64,000 nt of DNA from Psococerastis gibbosa (lineage: Eukaryota > Arthropoda > Insecta > Psocodea > Psocidae): contig OZ020487.1 in NCBI GenBank assembly GCA_963971405.1, forward strand, positions 14,605,344 through 14,669,343, given 5' to 3'. A program made the position numbers and the translations under genes. The notes under the pieces are model-generated. The model was not told the origin of the DNA, ran no database searches, and saw only the letters and a program-made list of their open reading frames with translations. Of the stretch, positions 22,611 through 33,172 are shown in pieces (within the stretch, counting starts at the first letter, position 1; every line of letters begins with the position of its first letter).

Positions 22611-22825
22611 AAATAAATAAATAAGGACTTTTTGGTCTATTACTAAGCCAACCTAGCGGAGTTAGGGCTATAAAGCCCTCTCTTACACTCAACCAGGAAG
22701 GCCCGGGACCGCCTGCTTTACATGCCCTCCGAAGTATGGCCAGAAAATGTAGCAAGTGTAGGACTCGAACCAACAACCTTTCGGGTGAAAGTTGGAGTCC
22801 GTACCACTACTCTACATGTCCTGAC
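22611..22825 (-). mobile_element. SINE-A copy
   Basis: The minus-strand head carries GGTTCGAGTCCTACAC (box B) and TAGAGTAGTGGTACGG (box A). The body and (TTTA)n tail match the copy at 10591-10807. The target duplication is not clear. Confidence 0.8.
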
Positions 22826-22827
22826 TG

Positions 22828-23963
22828 GCCTTTTAGATGTAATTGAAACTACAATATATTTTGCAGGGCCACTGCTCTTATATCGCTCGATAAGCAGAAG
22901 CTTGAGCGTGACAATTCGTCATGTATTAAATTTTTTTTTTCAATACTGCCCGGGGTTACTGGACAAGGAAAAACTGAAATGAAGTGTTCAATATTATTAT
23001 CTCACACATAGCGACAGCAACTTACAATGTGAAAGCTAAGAAAGTCTTATTACTTAGTGCATTAAAAAAAATAAGTCTCACCAAGTGTCTTCGTATTGCG
23101 GCGGAGTAGTAAATACGGCCGTTTTCAACTCATATCACCGCCGTTGGTATAATTTAGCTTGGCATAATACATAGCTAATAAATTCCCCCCTCACTATGCC
23201 ATGCAGCTGCAGCTTATAGCAAGATATTTATCAAGTTTTCTCTATTTTCTCAGTGAGTTGCGTTAAGGGGAGGCGCGGTGGTGTAAGAAATTCATTGCAA
23301 CGCATCAAACGTCTTGCAAGCTAGAGCACTCGGCCCATTTCAAAAGGTAAGCTGGTTTATTAATATACAGTAGAATGGGTGTAACCGGAGGGGAGCGGGG
23401 GGCACATTAATAATAATACCGGCTGGTTTTATGCACGCTCACGTAAATAAGTAGGGCAGTATCTTGATGGCTGGGATCCGTCAGAAAAGTGTCAGAAGAC
23501 TGAGAACTTCCCTTGATTGGAGCGAATGTCTCATCTCTCCTCTATAGAACTCTGTGTCGCCCTAATGTCCTTTAGAGGACATGCTACATAGAAAATTAGC
23601 ACCCCAAAATTTGTTGTTTTTATTGACTTTTTATTTTTTAATTAATTAACAAAGCATGTTATTAAAGATTTGGCTCATATAAGTTGAAGAAGACTATATT
23701 TCATGCATTATATATAATAGCAAATATGACATTTTTGGTACGGTATCTTAGTTCTTTCATAAAAACCAGTGGGGACTAAAATTTCGCTTAATCTGGGATT
23801 TTTGGAGAAACTACTCAACTGAAAAGTAACAATACCCGATTATATGATGCACGAAGTAGGTAGTCTTCTACAACTTAAATGTGCCAAATTTTTATAAACT
23901 TTTTGAGCTGATTAAATAAAATTCAAAAGTATTTAATTTAATTTTCAACTTAGCATATCCTCT
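22828..23963. other. No gene recognised
   Basis: AT-rich. It contains a short stretch near 23260-23330 of higher GC but no sustained reading frame or shared repeat. Confidence 0.4.
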
Positions 23964-23966
23964 TCA

Positions 23967-24108
23967 GGCGGGGTTTCCTCATACGTCAATGATAAATGAT
24001 AAATGTGGTATTGACGTTTTAGCAGACATTAAAGACATACTAAAATTGTCTGCTACCACGTCAAAACCATATTTACCATTGACCATTGACGTGTGTGGAA
24101 ACCCCGCC
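23967..24108. mobile_element. Tourist-like palindromic MITE (core family), copy 3
   Basis: A 142-bp hairpin of the GGCGGGGTTTCC type (left end GGCGGGGTTTCCTCATACG, right end GGAAACCCCGCC). The core TAGCAGACATTAAAGACATA pairs with TGTCTGCTACCACGTC. Flanks are TCA and TAA. The closest relative is 36784-36924. Confidence 0.8.
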
Positions 24109-24172
24109 TAAGAATTTATCACATGACGTTTTGTATGCTTGAATATCGTACAGTTTCATTGCTTCTTTGTAA

Positions 24173-24392
24173 AGACGTGTATTCCACTTGTCAATATTCC
24201 GTCATTTGTGATTAAGAAATAGTTGAGATTTTTGTTTTAAGGGGACTATTATGTAGATACTCTACCATATTATAACTTAATTTATATAATAGCCTAGATA
24301 AGTTAAGTATCTACATAATAGTCTCATTAAAACAAAAATCTCAACTTTTTTTAATCACAAATGACGGAATATTGACAAGTGGAATACACGCC
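24173..24392. mobile_element. Palindromic MITE with GTGTATTCCACTTGTC arms
   Basis: The arms (GTGTATTCCACTTGTCAATA ... and TATTGACAAGTGGAATACAC) extend inward over ~100 bp, including TTTGTGATTAA and CTATTATGTAGATAC. The right end is CACGCC. It resembles the core family at the ends but lacks the GTAGCAGACATT module. It starts 65 bp after the preceding MITE. Flanks are TAA (left) and AAA (right). Confidence 0.72.
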
Positions 24393-24675
24393 AAAACAAA
24401 ACACCGAAGGATGTCATACTGACCACAGAGTTAAACAACAAGTGTAATTTTCCATTATTATAATCCAGTGGAAAGGTATTTGGCGGAAGCCATAACAATA
24501 AATCGAGTTTGCTGTGACACATCTGGATACCTTGATGGATTACATACCGAGATTGAAACTTTAAATCAAATCTGAATGAGTAATTTGTAGTCGGAAATCA
24601 GCCAAACGGCTTCAATAACTTTATACCGCGCGTCAACTTGAATCATAAGTTGACAAAGTTATCGAGAATTTCATA

Positions 24676-24850
24676 TGCTTTTGTCGAGACTTGCTGGTTT
24701 ACCTTCCTTTAGTTTTAGGCCCCGTTTAAATAATATTTCATGGGCTAAATCATCAAGAAAGTAGGTAATGTAAATTCTAAATAATTTTTTCGAGACTGGC
24801 TGGTTTACCGACATTATAAGTTTTAGGGCTCGTTCAAATATTATGGTCAG
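24676..24850. repeat. Imperfect direct repeat, ~110-bp period
   Basis: TCGAGACTTGCTGGTTTACC to TTTTAGGCCCCGTTTAAATA (24684) recurs as TCGAGACTGGCTGGTTTACC to TTTTAGGGCTCGTTCAAATA (24792). A second 'ATT' motif follows each. No further copies were seen. Confidence 0.55.
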
Positions 24851-25181
24851 CTGGTGAAGCTGTGCGAATCAAGATGGAACAAGAGTGCGGATCCACAGAC
24901 ATGTACATCAGGAGGTCCACGGGCCAAAGGAAGACATAAAAAAATAAAACAGCTGAGTTATATGGAAATTTAAAATAAAATACAATAAGTCTTGACACTA
25001 AACTACAAAGTTCTAAACATTTAATCAAATATTAGCATGTAATTGTATGGGTACAAGTTACTTGATCTTGGTCCTAGAATTTAACGATTTTCCTATCACA
25101 GCTATGGGGGTCCATGGAAAATCATGAAATAATCTAGTGGTCCACGGACAAAAACGTTTGGGAACCGCTGGTCAAGATGGA

Positions 25182-25805
25182 AGGACGTTTGTGGAGTACG
25201 GACTCTGACTGTCACCCGAATGGTTTTTGGTTCGAGTCTCACTACTACCTATATACTCCTTGGCGCTATGGTCCGGGAACAGTCTTGGTCTGTTCTACCT
25301 AGGGTTGGCAACATTTTTTTCTCGAAATAAAGTACATCTGACTTTTGAGAAGGAAAATAAAGAGTACAGTATTTAAAAAAGAGTACTTAGTATATTTACT
25401 GTTAAATGAGTTAATATCACGCCGAAAATACACTTAACATTGTATTGTAAATCAAGTTCGAATTACGAAAGCTACTAAAAGCCTATTCACACTGCAAATC
25501 AAAATTTATGTAAATAAATAGCTCATTTCTAATTAAATTTATAAAAATCATAAAAAAATATTTTGCTTCTTACATGTTTCAGAAAAAGAGTATTTTTGGG
25601 TACTCTAAATGACCTTCAGTTTGTAGAGTACCGTACACATGCATGAAAAAGAGTACAATACTCTGAAATAGAGTAAGTTGGCAACCCTAGTTCTATCACA
25701 TCGTGACAGTCTGCGTGGTCGTGCGCTCGCCGCTCTCAATTCATTCGGTAGTTCTCTATAAGGTGCCTAGGCAAAGCCTTGTAGGATAGGATCCAGTCGC
25801 TCACA
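25182..25805 (+). mobile_element. SINE-A relative split by a hAT MITE
   Basis: The head (GGAGTACGGACTCTGACTGT ... GGTTTTTGGTTCGAGTCTCA) matches the SINE-A tRNA part on the plus strand. The body differs from standard SINE-A copies (..CTTGGCGCTATGGTCCGGGA..) and resumes after the MITE at 25698. It may be a separate SINE sharing the same head. The 3' limit is uncertain. Confidence 0.5.
25300..25689 (+). mobile_element. hAT-type MITE, TAGGGTTGGCAAC ends
   Basis: The inverted termini TAGGGTTGGCAAC / GTTGGCAACCCTA are exact over 7-8 bp and near-exact beyond. Outside them stand GTTCTACC (25292-25299) and GTTCTATC (25690-25697), an 8-bp duplication with one mismatch. The interior repeats 'AAAGAGTAC' several times and has no ORF. 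Length 390 bp. Both terminus and duplication fit hAT. Confidence 0.8.
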
Positions 25806-26429
25806 CTTGGCTATGCGTAGTGCTGGCCTTTCAAGGTTTCTCTTTGCCTCATGGTGTAGGTGTGGGTGTCCCGATTTTTTTTTTAATTTCTCCCACACCT
25901 CAGGCCTTAAGATATGCATCTACATATATATAAATATATATATATATATAGATGAAGAGAGAGCGACAACAGTTTTAGCAAGTAGCGGATTCCTTAGGTG
26001 ATGTGTAGCTTTGGCATTTGCCATAAGCATACGGTAGCCGGATGTACAGTGGTGCCTAAATTAAAAGGGGAGATAGGCCTATACGGTCGGTAGATATGCT
26101 ACCCACAATATATGTTAGGGCCTACTCATTTTGAGCTTCCCACAAATTACCTGATATGACTGATGTCTGATAAGGCAAAGTTCACTCACTCTTTCACACT
26201 CTTGCATTCAGCAGTCGTCAGTGCTGATTTCAAGAAGATTCGTTAAGTGCTAACTAGATGCTAAGATGGTTAAATTTGATGATATAACAGACAGAATCTA
26301 TCATGTATTTTCGGTATCCGCGTTTTGCCAGTCAGCCCGCTACCGTTTATCGTGCCGAAGCGCGAAGGCAACATTTTCTATTTTCTCTTAGGTTCCCAAT
26401 ATATATTTCTAATTACTCACAGGTATAGT
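25806..26429. other. No gene recognised; (TA)n microsatellite
   Basis: A (TA)n-type run lies at about 25923-25950. The remainder has no recognisable coding or repeat content. Confidence 0.4.
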
Positions 26430-26922
26430 TGCATTGTACACAGCGACTGGGAGATGAATCATGAAATTTGTAGCCACATTGAACAAGCTCAAAATGTCTT
26501 CATCAAAATGCAGAAAGTATACTTCGGTGTCGGAATCTGAGGTTAGACCTTCGATTAAAAATGAGGAAATGTTATGTGTTCCCAGTCGTTCTATATCGCA
26601 TTGATGGACGGACATTGAAGCAACCTGCCGAGAACAGAATCCTGAGGCTCTGAGACAAATGAATACAGAAGCCGAGTTGCTGCTGACGGTTAAGAAACGG
26701 AAACTAACATACTTCGGCCATGGGATGAGGCACGAAAAGTATCGCCTTCTGCATGTAATAATCCAAGGGAAGGTACAGAGGGCTCCTGGCTGAAGAAGAA
26801 CATCCTGGTTGAAAAACCTGAGGCAGTGGTTTGGCAAGAGCACGACTTCCCTTTTCAGAGCAGCTGTCTCCAAGGTCCAAATTGCCATGATGATCGCCAA
26901 TCTTCGATGGAAGAGGCATTAA
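26430..26922 (+). pseudogene. LINE ORF2 C-terminal remnant (RTE-like)
   Basis: Plus-strand translation in shifting frames gives MRKCYVFPVVLYR, then VKKRKLTYFGHGMR, then SWLKNLRQWFGKSTTSLFRA and MIANLRWKRH followed by TAA at 26920. This is the well-known tail of insect endonuclease-reverse transcriptases, downstream of the RT thumb, where LRCYVFSVLLYG, RKL.YLGH..R and W.....L..WF...T..LFR blocks follow in this order. The catalytic domain is absent. Breaks include an in-frame TGA after 'RAPG' and another after 'ILRL'. A short AAGAAGAAGAA tail follows. The clade is tentative. Confidence 0.8.
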
Positions 26923-26968
26923 AAGAAGAAGAACCACGTACGGGAACGAGTATAACAAAGTATTTATC

Positions 26969-27215
26969 TTTTATTGTACTTTGATGCATATCATCATTTT
27001 CCATATACCCAGCATTCCCTATTTCTTTATCACTTTGAAGAAGAGCATTTTTATTGTACGTTGATGCACATCATCATATTCCATATACCCAGCATTCCCT
27101 ATTTCTTTATCACTTTGAAGAAGAGCACCTTTATTGTACTTTGATGCACATCATCATATTCCATATACCCAGCATTCCCTATTTATTTTTTTTATCACTT
27201 TGAAGAAGAATTTCT
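26969..27215. repeat. Tandem repeat, 80-bp unit, 3 copies
   Basis: TTATTGTAC.TTGATGCA.ATCATCAT starts at 26971, 27051 and 27131. All units share CCATATACCCAGCATTCCCT and CACTTTGAAGAAGA. The third has a T-rich insertion. The array starts about 50 bp after the LINE tail, and each unit ends with a GAAGAAGA string like that tail. Confidence 0.8.
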
Positions 27216-27639
27216 AGACATTCATGTGTCAGGTATTCATGAGATTCACTCTCAGAATGCTGGAATCCTACATTTGCAGCTGTATAAGATGTTAAAATGG
27301 GAAGCACGCGTTTTGAGTCGACGTCCTAAATCATGATATTTTCGGCTTTGTGCTCTGACAATGGCCATCTCGTATAATTCTGACACTGCCCCTTCAAAGT
27401 CCGCTTATTGCTGGGCTTAAGCTGAAAGATGTGTAGTGAAAGCGAGCCTGGGAAAATCATTATATACTGTTTACATTTTCTTTATTTTAATCAATCTTCT
27501 GTATATTGTATACATACTAGGCCTTTTTGGATATATGTTGGGAAAATAGTCTGCACTCTGCAGTGATTGGGCTATGCCTTTCGGTGCTAAAAATTTCATT
27601 ATAATACAAAAGGCGTCATAAAGTACTTATTTATGTTTG
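27216..27639. other. No gene recognised
   Basis: No open frame, repeat or RNA signal was seen. Confidence 0.4.
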
Positions 27640-27710
27640 GACATGCGTGATATGACTCAGACTTTCACTTGAAAGGTTGTTGGTTCGAGTCCCACACAGT
27701 CAATTTAGGC
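27640..27710 (+). mobile_element. SINE-A head fragment
   Basis: GACATGCGTGATATGACTCA, GACTTTCACTTGAAAGGTTG and the box B string GGTTCGAGTCCCACAC match the SINE-A tRNA head on the plus strand. The body is missing. Confidence 0.6.
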
Positions 27711-28174
27711 AAGAAGAAAGTATATGAGTATTCTCACAAACCTTCCTCAGTCTTATTACATTGTATAGATGTTTTTTATTTTCATTACAGTGCCCATAAA
27801 ATTTGTCTGATAATATTTCTCCACATCCAACTGCCATAGTATGGCCCAATTCAAAGACACCCAAATCTTTCAACTTCTCACTTCTGCTGATCTCTATAGG
27901 ATATGAAAGCTTCCAATGCCTTCCTGCATAAATCTCAGTAATCTCACTATAACTTCACTAAATGGGAGGTGAGGAGATGACAATGAAGGAGGTAAGTCGT
28001 TCTTTTGTCATTTCTATCTGAAAAAGTCTTTACAAATTGAAATGAGAAATATCAGGGCTGATGAAGTTGAATGAAAATTGCAGATCTTGATCTATAATAT
28101 TGTCATTGGCATAGCATTTTTGTGGAAACACAGCAATGCTTCTAATTGACTGTTGGCTTGTCAATGGTAACTGG
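27711..28174. other. No gene recognised
   Basis: Nothing recognised. Confidence 0.4.
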
Positions 28175-28177
28175 TTA

Positions 28178-28315
28178 GGCGCTTATTCCACCGACGTCAA
28201 TAGTTCACTATTGACGTGTTTGACGTGGTAGCAGACATTAAAGACAGTGTAAAAATGATCTGCTACCACGTCAAACACGTCATTAGTTCACTATTGACGT
28301 CGGTGGAATATGCGT
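28178..28315. mobile_element. Tourist-like palindromic MITE (core family), copy 4
   Basis: A 138-bp hairpin with arms GGCGCTTATTCCACCGACG / CGTCGGTGGAATATGCGT and TTA on both flanks (28175-28177, 28316-28318). The core GACGTGGTAGCAGACATTAA pairs with ATCTGCTACCACGTC. The frame 28216-28485 begins within it and is not a gene. Confidence 0.85.
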
Positions 28316-28508
28316 TTAAGCATATCTGTACCTCCTCATTGGTGTGGATGATATTGAGGAGCGAACCAGGTTGCCTATGGCTAGAAATTCATTCGGAAAC
28401 TATGTCCAAAAACAGATCGTTGGCAGCTATGAGCAGAGGCTATAATTGGGAATTGGCTCACCAATCACAGCAGGTAACTCTATAGGAAAGTTGTCCATTG
28501 TTTTTAGT
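28316..28508. other. Spacer, nothing recognised
   Basis: No shared repeat or ORF. Confidence 0.4.
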
Positions 28509-29293
28509 GAGATTCATCTACCTATTGAGACGGCGACCAATGTTCGGCTTCCGGAAATTTTCTTAACCACTTTTCATTTCATTTAGCCTAAAGACTTTAG
28601 GAAACACTCTAACTTCCGTAGATATTATCAGTTTTTGATGAAACTTTGTGCAAAAATTGACCATACACATGTCTTGATCGAGTTTGTGAGATTCATCTAC
28701 CTATTGAGACGGCGACCAATGCTCGACTTCCGGAAATTTTCTTAACCACTTTTTATTTCATAACCCCCTTTAGCCTAAAGGGTTTAGGAAACACTCTAAC
28801 TTCCGTAGATATTATCCGTTTTTGATGAAACTTTGTACAAAAAGTGACCATACACGTGTCTTGATCGAGTTTGTTAACCAGGTATATCCGCCACTTTGTT
28901 TCAAGATGGCGGCCACTTAAAACGTTATACCTGTATAATTCATCTCCGTTAATATTAATCGCAGAAGAATGAAATAAAATCTGACTGAAAGCCCGTATTA
29001 TGATCTACGATAATGGTAATAAACCATTTTTACGACAAATCAATGATTTCAAGATGGAGTTCAGTCATAGTAAAAATAGTGTGATACTTAAAGTAAAAGT
29101 TCATTGTCGAAATGTGTTCGAAATTTGGAGTTTTTTGTGTGTTGATGTTGTGCTCGAAAAAAAGAATGAAGTATTTTTTATTTTAATTGCATAGGCTATA
29201 TAGCGTTGGCTGTAGGTAGCATAGAGGAAAAACGGGGTCTGCGCTTGTACGGAATCACCCTACACCTGATCGGCCAGAGTCAAAAGGGATTTT
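28509..29293 (+). repeat. Repeat L, copy 2, with internal 179-bp tandem duplication
   Basis: The opening GAGATTCATCTACCTATTG occurs at 28509 and again at 28688, exactly 179 bp apart. Both units continue through CGGCGACCAATG, TTCTTAACCACTTTT and GGAAACACTCTAACTTCCGT. The second runs on to the family end GGCCAGAGTCAAAAGGGATT. The HINE-like element starts at its last bases. Confidence 0.7.
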
Positions 29294-30106
29294 TGCTTTC
29301 CAAATTTTCGATTCCGAGATTTCAACGGAATTACACGTTTTGAAGTCCCAGGAACCCAAAAAAGTGGTTTTTACGAAATGTCTGTCTGTCTGTCGCTCTG
29401 TCGCTCACTCGCTCTGTCGCTCTGTCTGTCTGTTCACCGATTTCCGGGCAAACTACTCGGTCGATTTTGATGACATTCTGCATGTAGATTCACAAAAATC
29501 ATACCTCGGGACCATCGTTTTTTATTTTGGGCTAACTTTATTTGGGGGGGGGGGGGTTAATCTCAAAAAACTAAAAAAAATTATTTCCCAACAACGGCTC
29601 CAACGATTTCTCTTAAATTCACATATGTTGTAGTCGTTATTAATGTTGATAGAATGTGGGGGTCGCTTGCTCCTTGATAGTTTGCTTCTGGAGGTAAGAA
29701 AATAAAAATAACTAAACTTTAATGAAAAATGACTAAAAATTAATTTTTCTGCGAAACCTTTCTATCGATGATTTCTACCTTCAGGCATATTTTATTTGTT
29801 AAATTGAGTAACGAAACGGAACAGGTTACTTTCCCAAAAAACTATTTTGTTTTGTGCAAAAAAATGTTTTTTTGAAAAAATGAGAGAAAATTCACGCTCA
29901 AATGCATTGCATTGTGTGGTAATGTGTTGTTTTGACCTATCTAGAATTCACCTCCCCTCCAGTGACGTTAGATGCCCCCCCCCCCCCCCCCGAGATATCG
30001 GAAATTTTACTATAGGATAATTATTTACCATGAAATTACTCATTTGCTCTCTCTACTAATTTTGATAATTGAAAAGCATGTTCGAGTAAACTCGGACCGG
30101 TTCTTT
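29294..30106 (+). mobile_element. HINE/DINE-like element, copy 2
   Basis: It starts TGCTTTCCAA but lacks the ~35-nt hairpin portion seen in copies 1 and 3. It has the GATTCCGAGATTTCAACGG block, a (TCTG)n array at about 29380, the TCGGTCGATTTTGATGACAT block, a G12 run at about 29545 and a C15 run at about 29978. It ends AAAAGCATGTT + CGAGTAAACTCG + GACCGGTTCTTT. No ORF. Confidence 0.6.
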
Positions 30107-31606
30107 ATATTTTGATTGTTATTTACCAGTTTTATTTTTTTTATGTTTGCAACCCTTCTGAGTCACTTTTCCTATTCCTTTTCATGCCATTTCCTTTGCA
30201 ATTTCCCCTACGTTTCGCCGCTATTGGCAAATACTTCGCGCCATCTATTTTATTTTATATCTTTGGGTGCCATAACCTAGCCTGGACGCTAGTTTTTTGT
30301 AATTTGGCCATTGACAATACTTAGCCTATGGTTTGGCTTCATCTATTTTATTTGATATCTTTGGGTACAATAAGCTACGCCTGGATGCTGCATTTTTGTA
30401 ATTTGGAATGCTTACAAGCCTGAGAGCAGTTTCTCGTATTGAAATAAACCATGTGCTACCTGTGTGTTTTCACCAATTACCTCAGTGATATGCATGATTC
30501 ATGTGTGAACGTGCAAATACTTGCTCGGATCTCATGGGTATTGACAGGAGTTCAGGACGGTTATTAAATTGCTACGGTACGAGGGCAAATTAATTAGGCT
30601 TACCATATGCAATTTCAAAATGACAAAACGTTTATGCATAAAGCACCAAACTCATAATACATAAAAAGATCAGGGGTGGCCCCCCTTTTTCATTAACTAC
30701 ATCTGTATCTAAACCTATATACTGCACAAAATATAAATATTGCACTGCAGAAATTTTAGAGAACGATTTCTTTTACACATTTGGACGTGAGAACGTTGTT
30801 GAATCGTCTGGATTCTGGAAGATGAAAATACGGAAAAGAGGATGCCACGGGACAGGGGAGGGGGAGGGTAGAAGCTCTGCGAACAATGTTACAAGGTTGG
30901 TTTCGAACGCAAACACGTGGAGACGAGTTTCTGTATTTCTTTCCGATTAGATGGAGGTTGGTAAGCAAACTTGTGTTGGCTGGCTGCACCAGCGGATATC
31001 GATTTGTCACTTCCGGTCGAACCAGCATCAGCACCCCCATTTCCCGCCTTTATTTAAATTGATGTCCGACACAATGCTCACCCAGACTGACGACTGCTAG
31101 AAATAAAGGAATGGCTGCACTTGTTTGCGTGCGTTTGCCCCGGACTCTGATTCAGTTTTGATTAGGTTTTTTTTTCTTTTAGGCCACGCTTTTGACACAT
31201 GCGCCAGGACTAAATTAAGAAAATTAAAATGATGACTGTGAAGTAAGTTGGGTTAGTGTGCTGGAAAAAGGCTGAAAGTGAGATTACATTGCTGGTGTCG
31301 AAGGAGTGTGGATTTTATAATGTACATGCATTTCATTGTAATTTTCAGGACCAATAGTATTCGGTCGAGAGGCTGGTAACCTTACAGGACCCTAGCCTGC
31401 CCAAACCTTTCGGTTCAGACAGGACTTTCGGAATTTTAGGGCCCTATAGCCTACACCGTTAGCGGTAGAGACGGCCCCAACCCCCCGCACACACGCCATA
31501 CCTAGGCAAGTGATTGGAGCGGCGTACCCTCTACGTTGCCCGCGGGAGCGCGACGAAAGACGAGGTGTTATAGGCACTTCTAGCTCTCTTAGTCCAGCTC
31601 ATTCGC
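30107..31606. other. No gene recognised
   Basis: A repeated ATCTATTTTATTT.ATATCTTTGGGT motif occurs at about 30243 and 30341. The region 31380-31590 is GC-richer (several CGCG/GCCCGCGG strings) and would be the first place to look for a host exon, but I see no recognisable protein in either strand's frames. Confidence 0.35.
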
Positions 31607-31609
31607 TAA

Positions 31610-31677
31610 GGCGGGGTTTCCACCGACCTCTCATTGCAGAATGCAAAGACATTGAAGAGGTAGCAGACATTCAATAC
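31610..31677. mobile_element. Half-arm of a core-family MITE
   Basis: It starts GGCGGGGTTTCCACCGACC (TAA at 31607-31609), continues with CTCATTGCAGAATGCAAAG and ends in the core AGGTAGCAGACATTCAATAC. No matching right arm exists: the sequence passes directly into the next MITE at 31681. Confidence 0.7.
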
Positions 31678-31680
31678 TTA

Positions 31681-31931
31681 GGCGGGGTTTCCACCGACCT
31701 CTCATTGCAGAATGCAAATGACATTGAAGGAAATTTGAATTTTTCTTTTTATAGAAATCTATTAAAATGTTTGTACTTAACATATCCCATGACGCCATTT
31801 TTTAATTTTAGTTTGTTTGTGATTTTATACTCTATGATCATTGATCAATTTTAACCATGGCATAGAGTAAAACAAAAATTTCTGTCAATGTCATTTGCAT
31901 TCTGCAATGAGAGGTCGGTGGAAACCCCGCC
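31681..31931. mobile_element. Palindromic MITE of the 'inner' type
   Basis: A 251-bp element with arms GGCGGGGTTTCCACCGACC / GGTCGGTGGAAACCCCGCC and TTA on both sides (31678-31680, 31932-31934). The interior is the reverse complement of the inner part of the three composite MITEs (for example ATGTTTGTACTTAACATATC, CCCATGACGCCA). It lies directly after a GTAGCAGACATTCAATAC core, the same acceptor position as in the composites. Confidence 0.85.
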
Positions 31932-32094
31932 TTAATGACGGACGCCTGGAATCCCAATCGCGGGATTGAGCAGATAAGAGTCATAGTTACTCCCGCAGTC
32001 TCACGAGGTCTGGTAGGTTTTAGGGAAAAATAATTTTAAGGGGTATAAAATAAATCTACCAATGCATTAAAATAGGTTTTCAAAAGTTGTCAAG

Positions 32095-32345
32095 TAGCCT
32101 ATTTAGAGCAGTGGTCAAGAGAGAGGGTCTTCAGACCAAGGGCGGATCCAGCCGAAAATTTAGGGGGGGGGGGGTCACAAGTTTTTTGTAAGTTTAAAAG
32201 GTAATTTTTTTTTGAAAAGTTGAGTTTTATTCAATTTTTTTTTACTAGGTACCTATCTTATAAATTTAATATGAATTTACTCATTTAGGGGGGGGGGGGT
32301 CCACCCCCGTGGATCCGCCATTGCTTCAGACTCTTAATGGGTTGT
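32095..32345 (+). mobile_element. SINE-B body fragment split by a hAT MITE
   Basis: TTTAGAGCAGTGGTCAAGAG and AGAGGGTCTTCAGAC (to 32136), then CTTCAGACTCTTAATGGGTT (from 32324), correspond to 21195-21258. The tRNA-like head is missing. Confidence 0.55.
32137..32323 (+). mobile_element. hAT-type poly-G MITE with perfect 8-bp duplication
   Basis: Inverted ends CAAGGGCGGATCCA / TGGATCCGCCATTG. CTTCAGAC stands at 32129-32136 and 32324-32331. G13 and G12 tracts lie just inside each end. 187 bp, no ORF. Confidence 0.85.
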
Positions 32346-32819
32346 CAGATCACGGCGTTTTTTTTTTAAAGACTATACATAATATATTGTTGAAGCAAAA
32401 GCTTTGTTAATACATAAAATTGGACGAACCAAATTTGCCCTTAGAGGCAAATGTAACCTCAGTTGGCCATGTAACAACTATGTAAACTTCTCTATTTTTT
32501 TTAATAAGTAGGTCTAGGTAACGTGATGTAAGACAAAGTCAGGTCTTTAATCAGTGATGCATAGGCTTTGGCCCGTATTTTCAAAATAGCGATTTCTTTA
32601 AATTAGGATTTCAGTCGCCCCATAGCTGTCCGTTTTCAAGACAGCAGCAGCATTTTCCAAATCCGTAATATCCTGCTGGTCGTCTCGTCTCTCCGTTACA
32701 AAATCTCCATACAGACTCGGAAAATCCAACAGAAGCAATGGGGCTATCTTTATTTCTCAAATCTTTCACTTTCTTCTACCGTACTACGTTGGTAGCCTTT
32801 ACCTACCTGGTATTTCGGC
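32346..32819. other. No gene recognised
   Basis: AT-rich with a T-run at about 32358. Nothing shared or coding was seen. Confidence 0.4.
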
Positions 32820-33172
32820 TGCATGCTTGTATTAGGTATACCTTTACTTGTGCGTGTCCACGCACCACGCAATCGGCGACCTGTCGTAACTCAATACAGG
32901 TTTACCAATACAGAGGCGACCGAAGAGTTTATTCGAATACATTAAATTTCTTTTTAGTGACTAATCTTTTTTTCTTAAAAAAATAATATATATATATATA
33001 TTTTTGAAAGATTATGCGCATACAAACAATTCAATGAATGTATCCGAATAACCTCTTCAGTCGCCTCTGTAGGTAATACCTGTGTTGAGTTACGACAGGT
33101 CACCGATCGCATGATGTGTAGAGACTCGTACAAGTACGAACAAGCTACCATTATGCCATCGAAGTCCTTATG
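32820..33172. repeat. Repeat O, two copies head-to-head
   Basis: The left copy (32820-32947, minus) and right copy (33012-33172, plus) are mirror images around an AT-rich centre with (TA)n. Shared strings include CAATGAATGTATCCG, CTCTTCAGTCGCCTCTGTA, TGTTGAGTTACGACAGGTC, CGATCGCATG and AGACTCG.ACAAGTA. Other copies: 9555, 42480-42822, 44103-44228. Class unknown; no Pol III box or TIR was seen. Confidence 0.65.

Noticed and set aside
25080..25173. Complete hAT MITE ending in TTTGGGAACCGCTG
   Set aside because: The right terminus looks right, but I could not find a matching left end or 8-bp duplication.
26409..26958. Two minus-strand frames of 163 and 84 codons
   Set aside because: They are antisense to the LINE ORF2 remnant, whose plus-strand translation matches known conserved blocks.
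26969..27215. CRISPR-like array
   Set aside because: The 80-bp units are contiguous with no unique spacers and lie in a eukaryotic repeat region. It is a plain tandem repeat.
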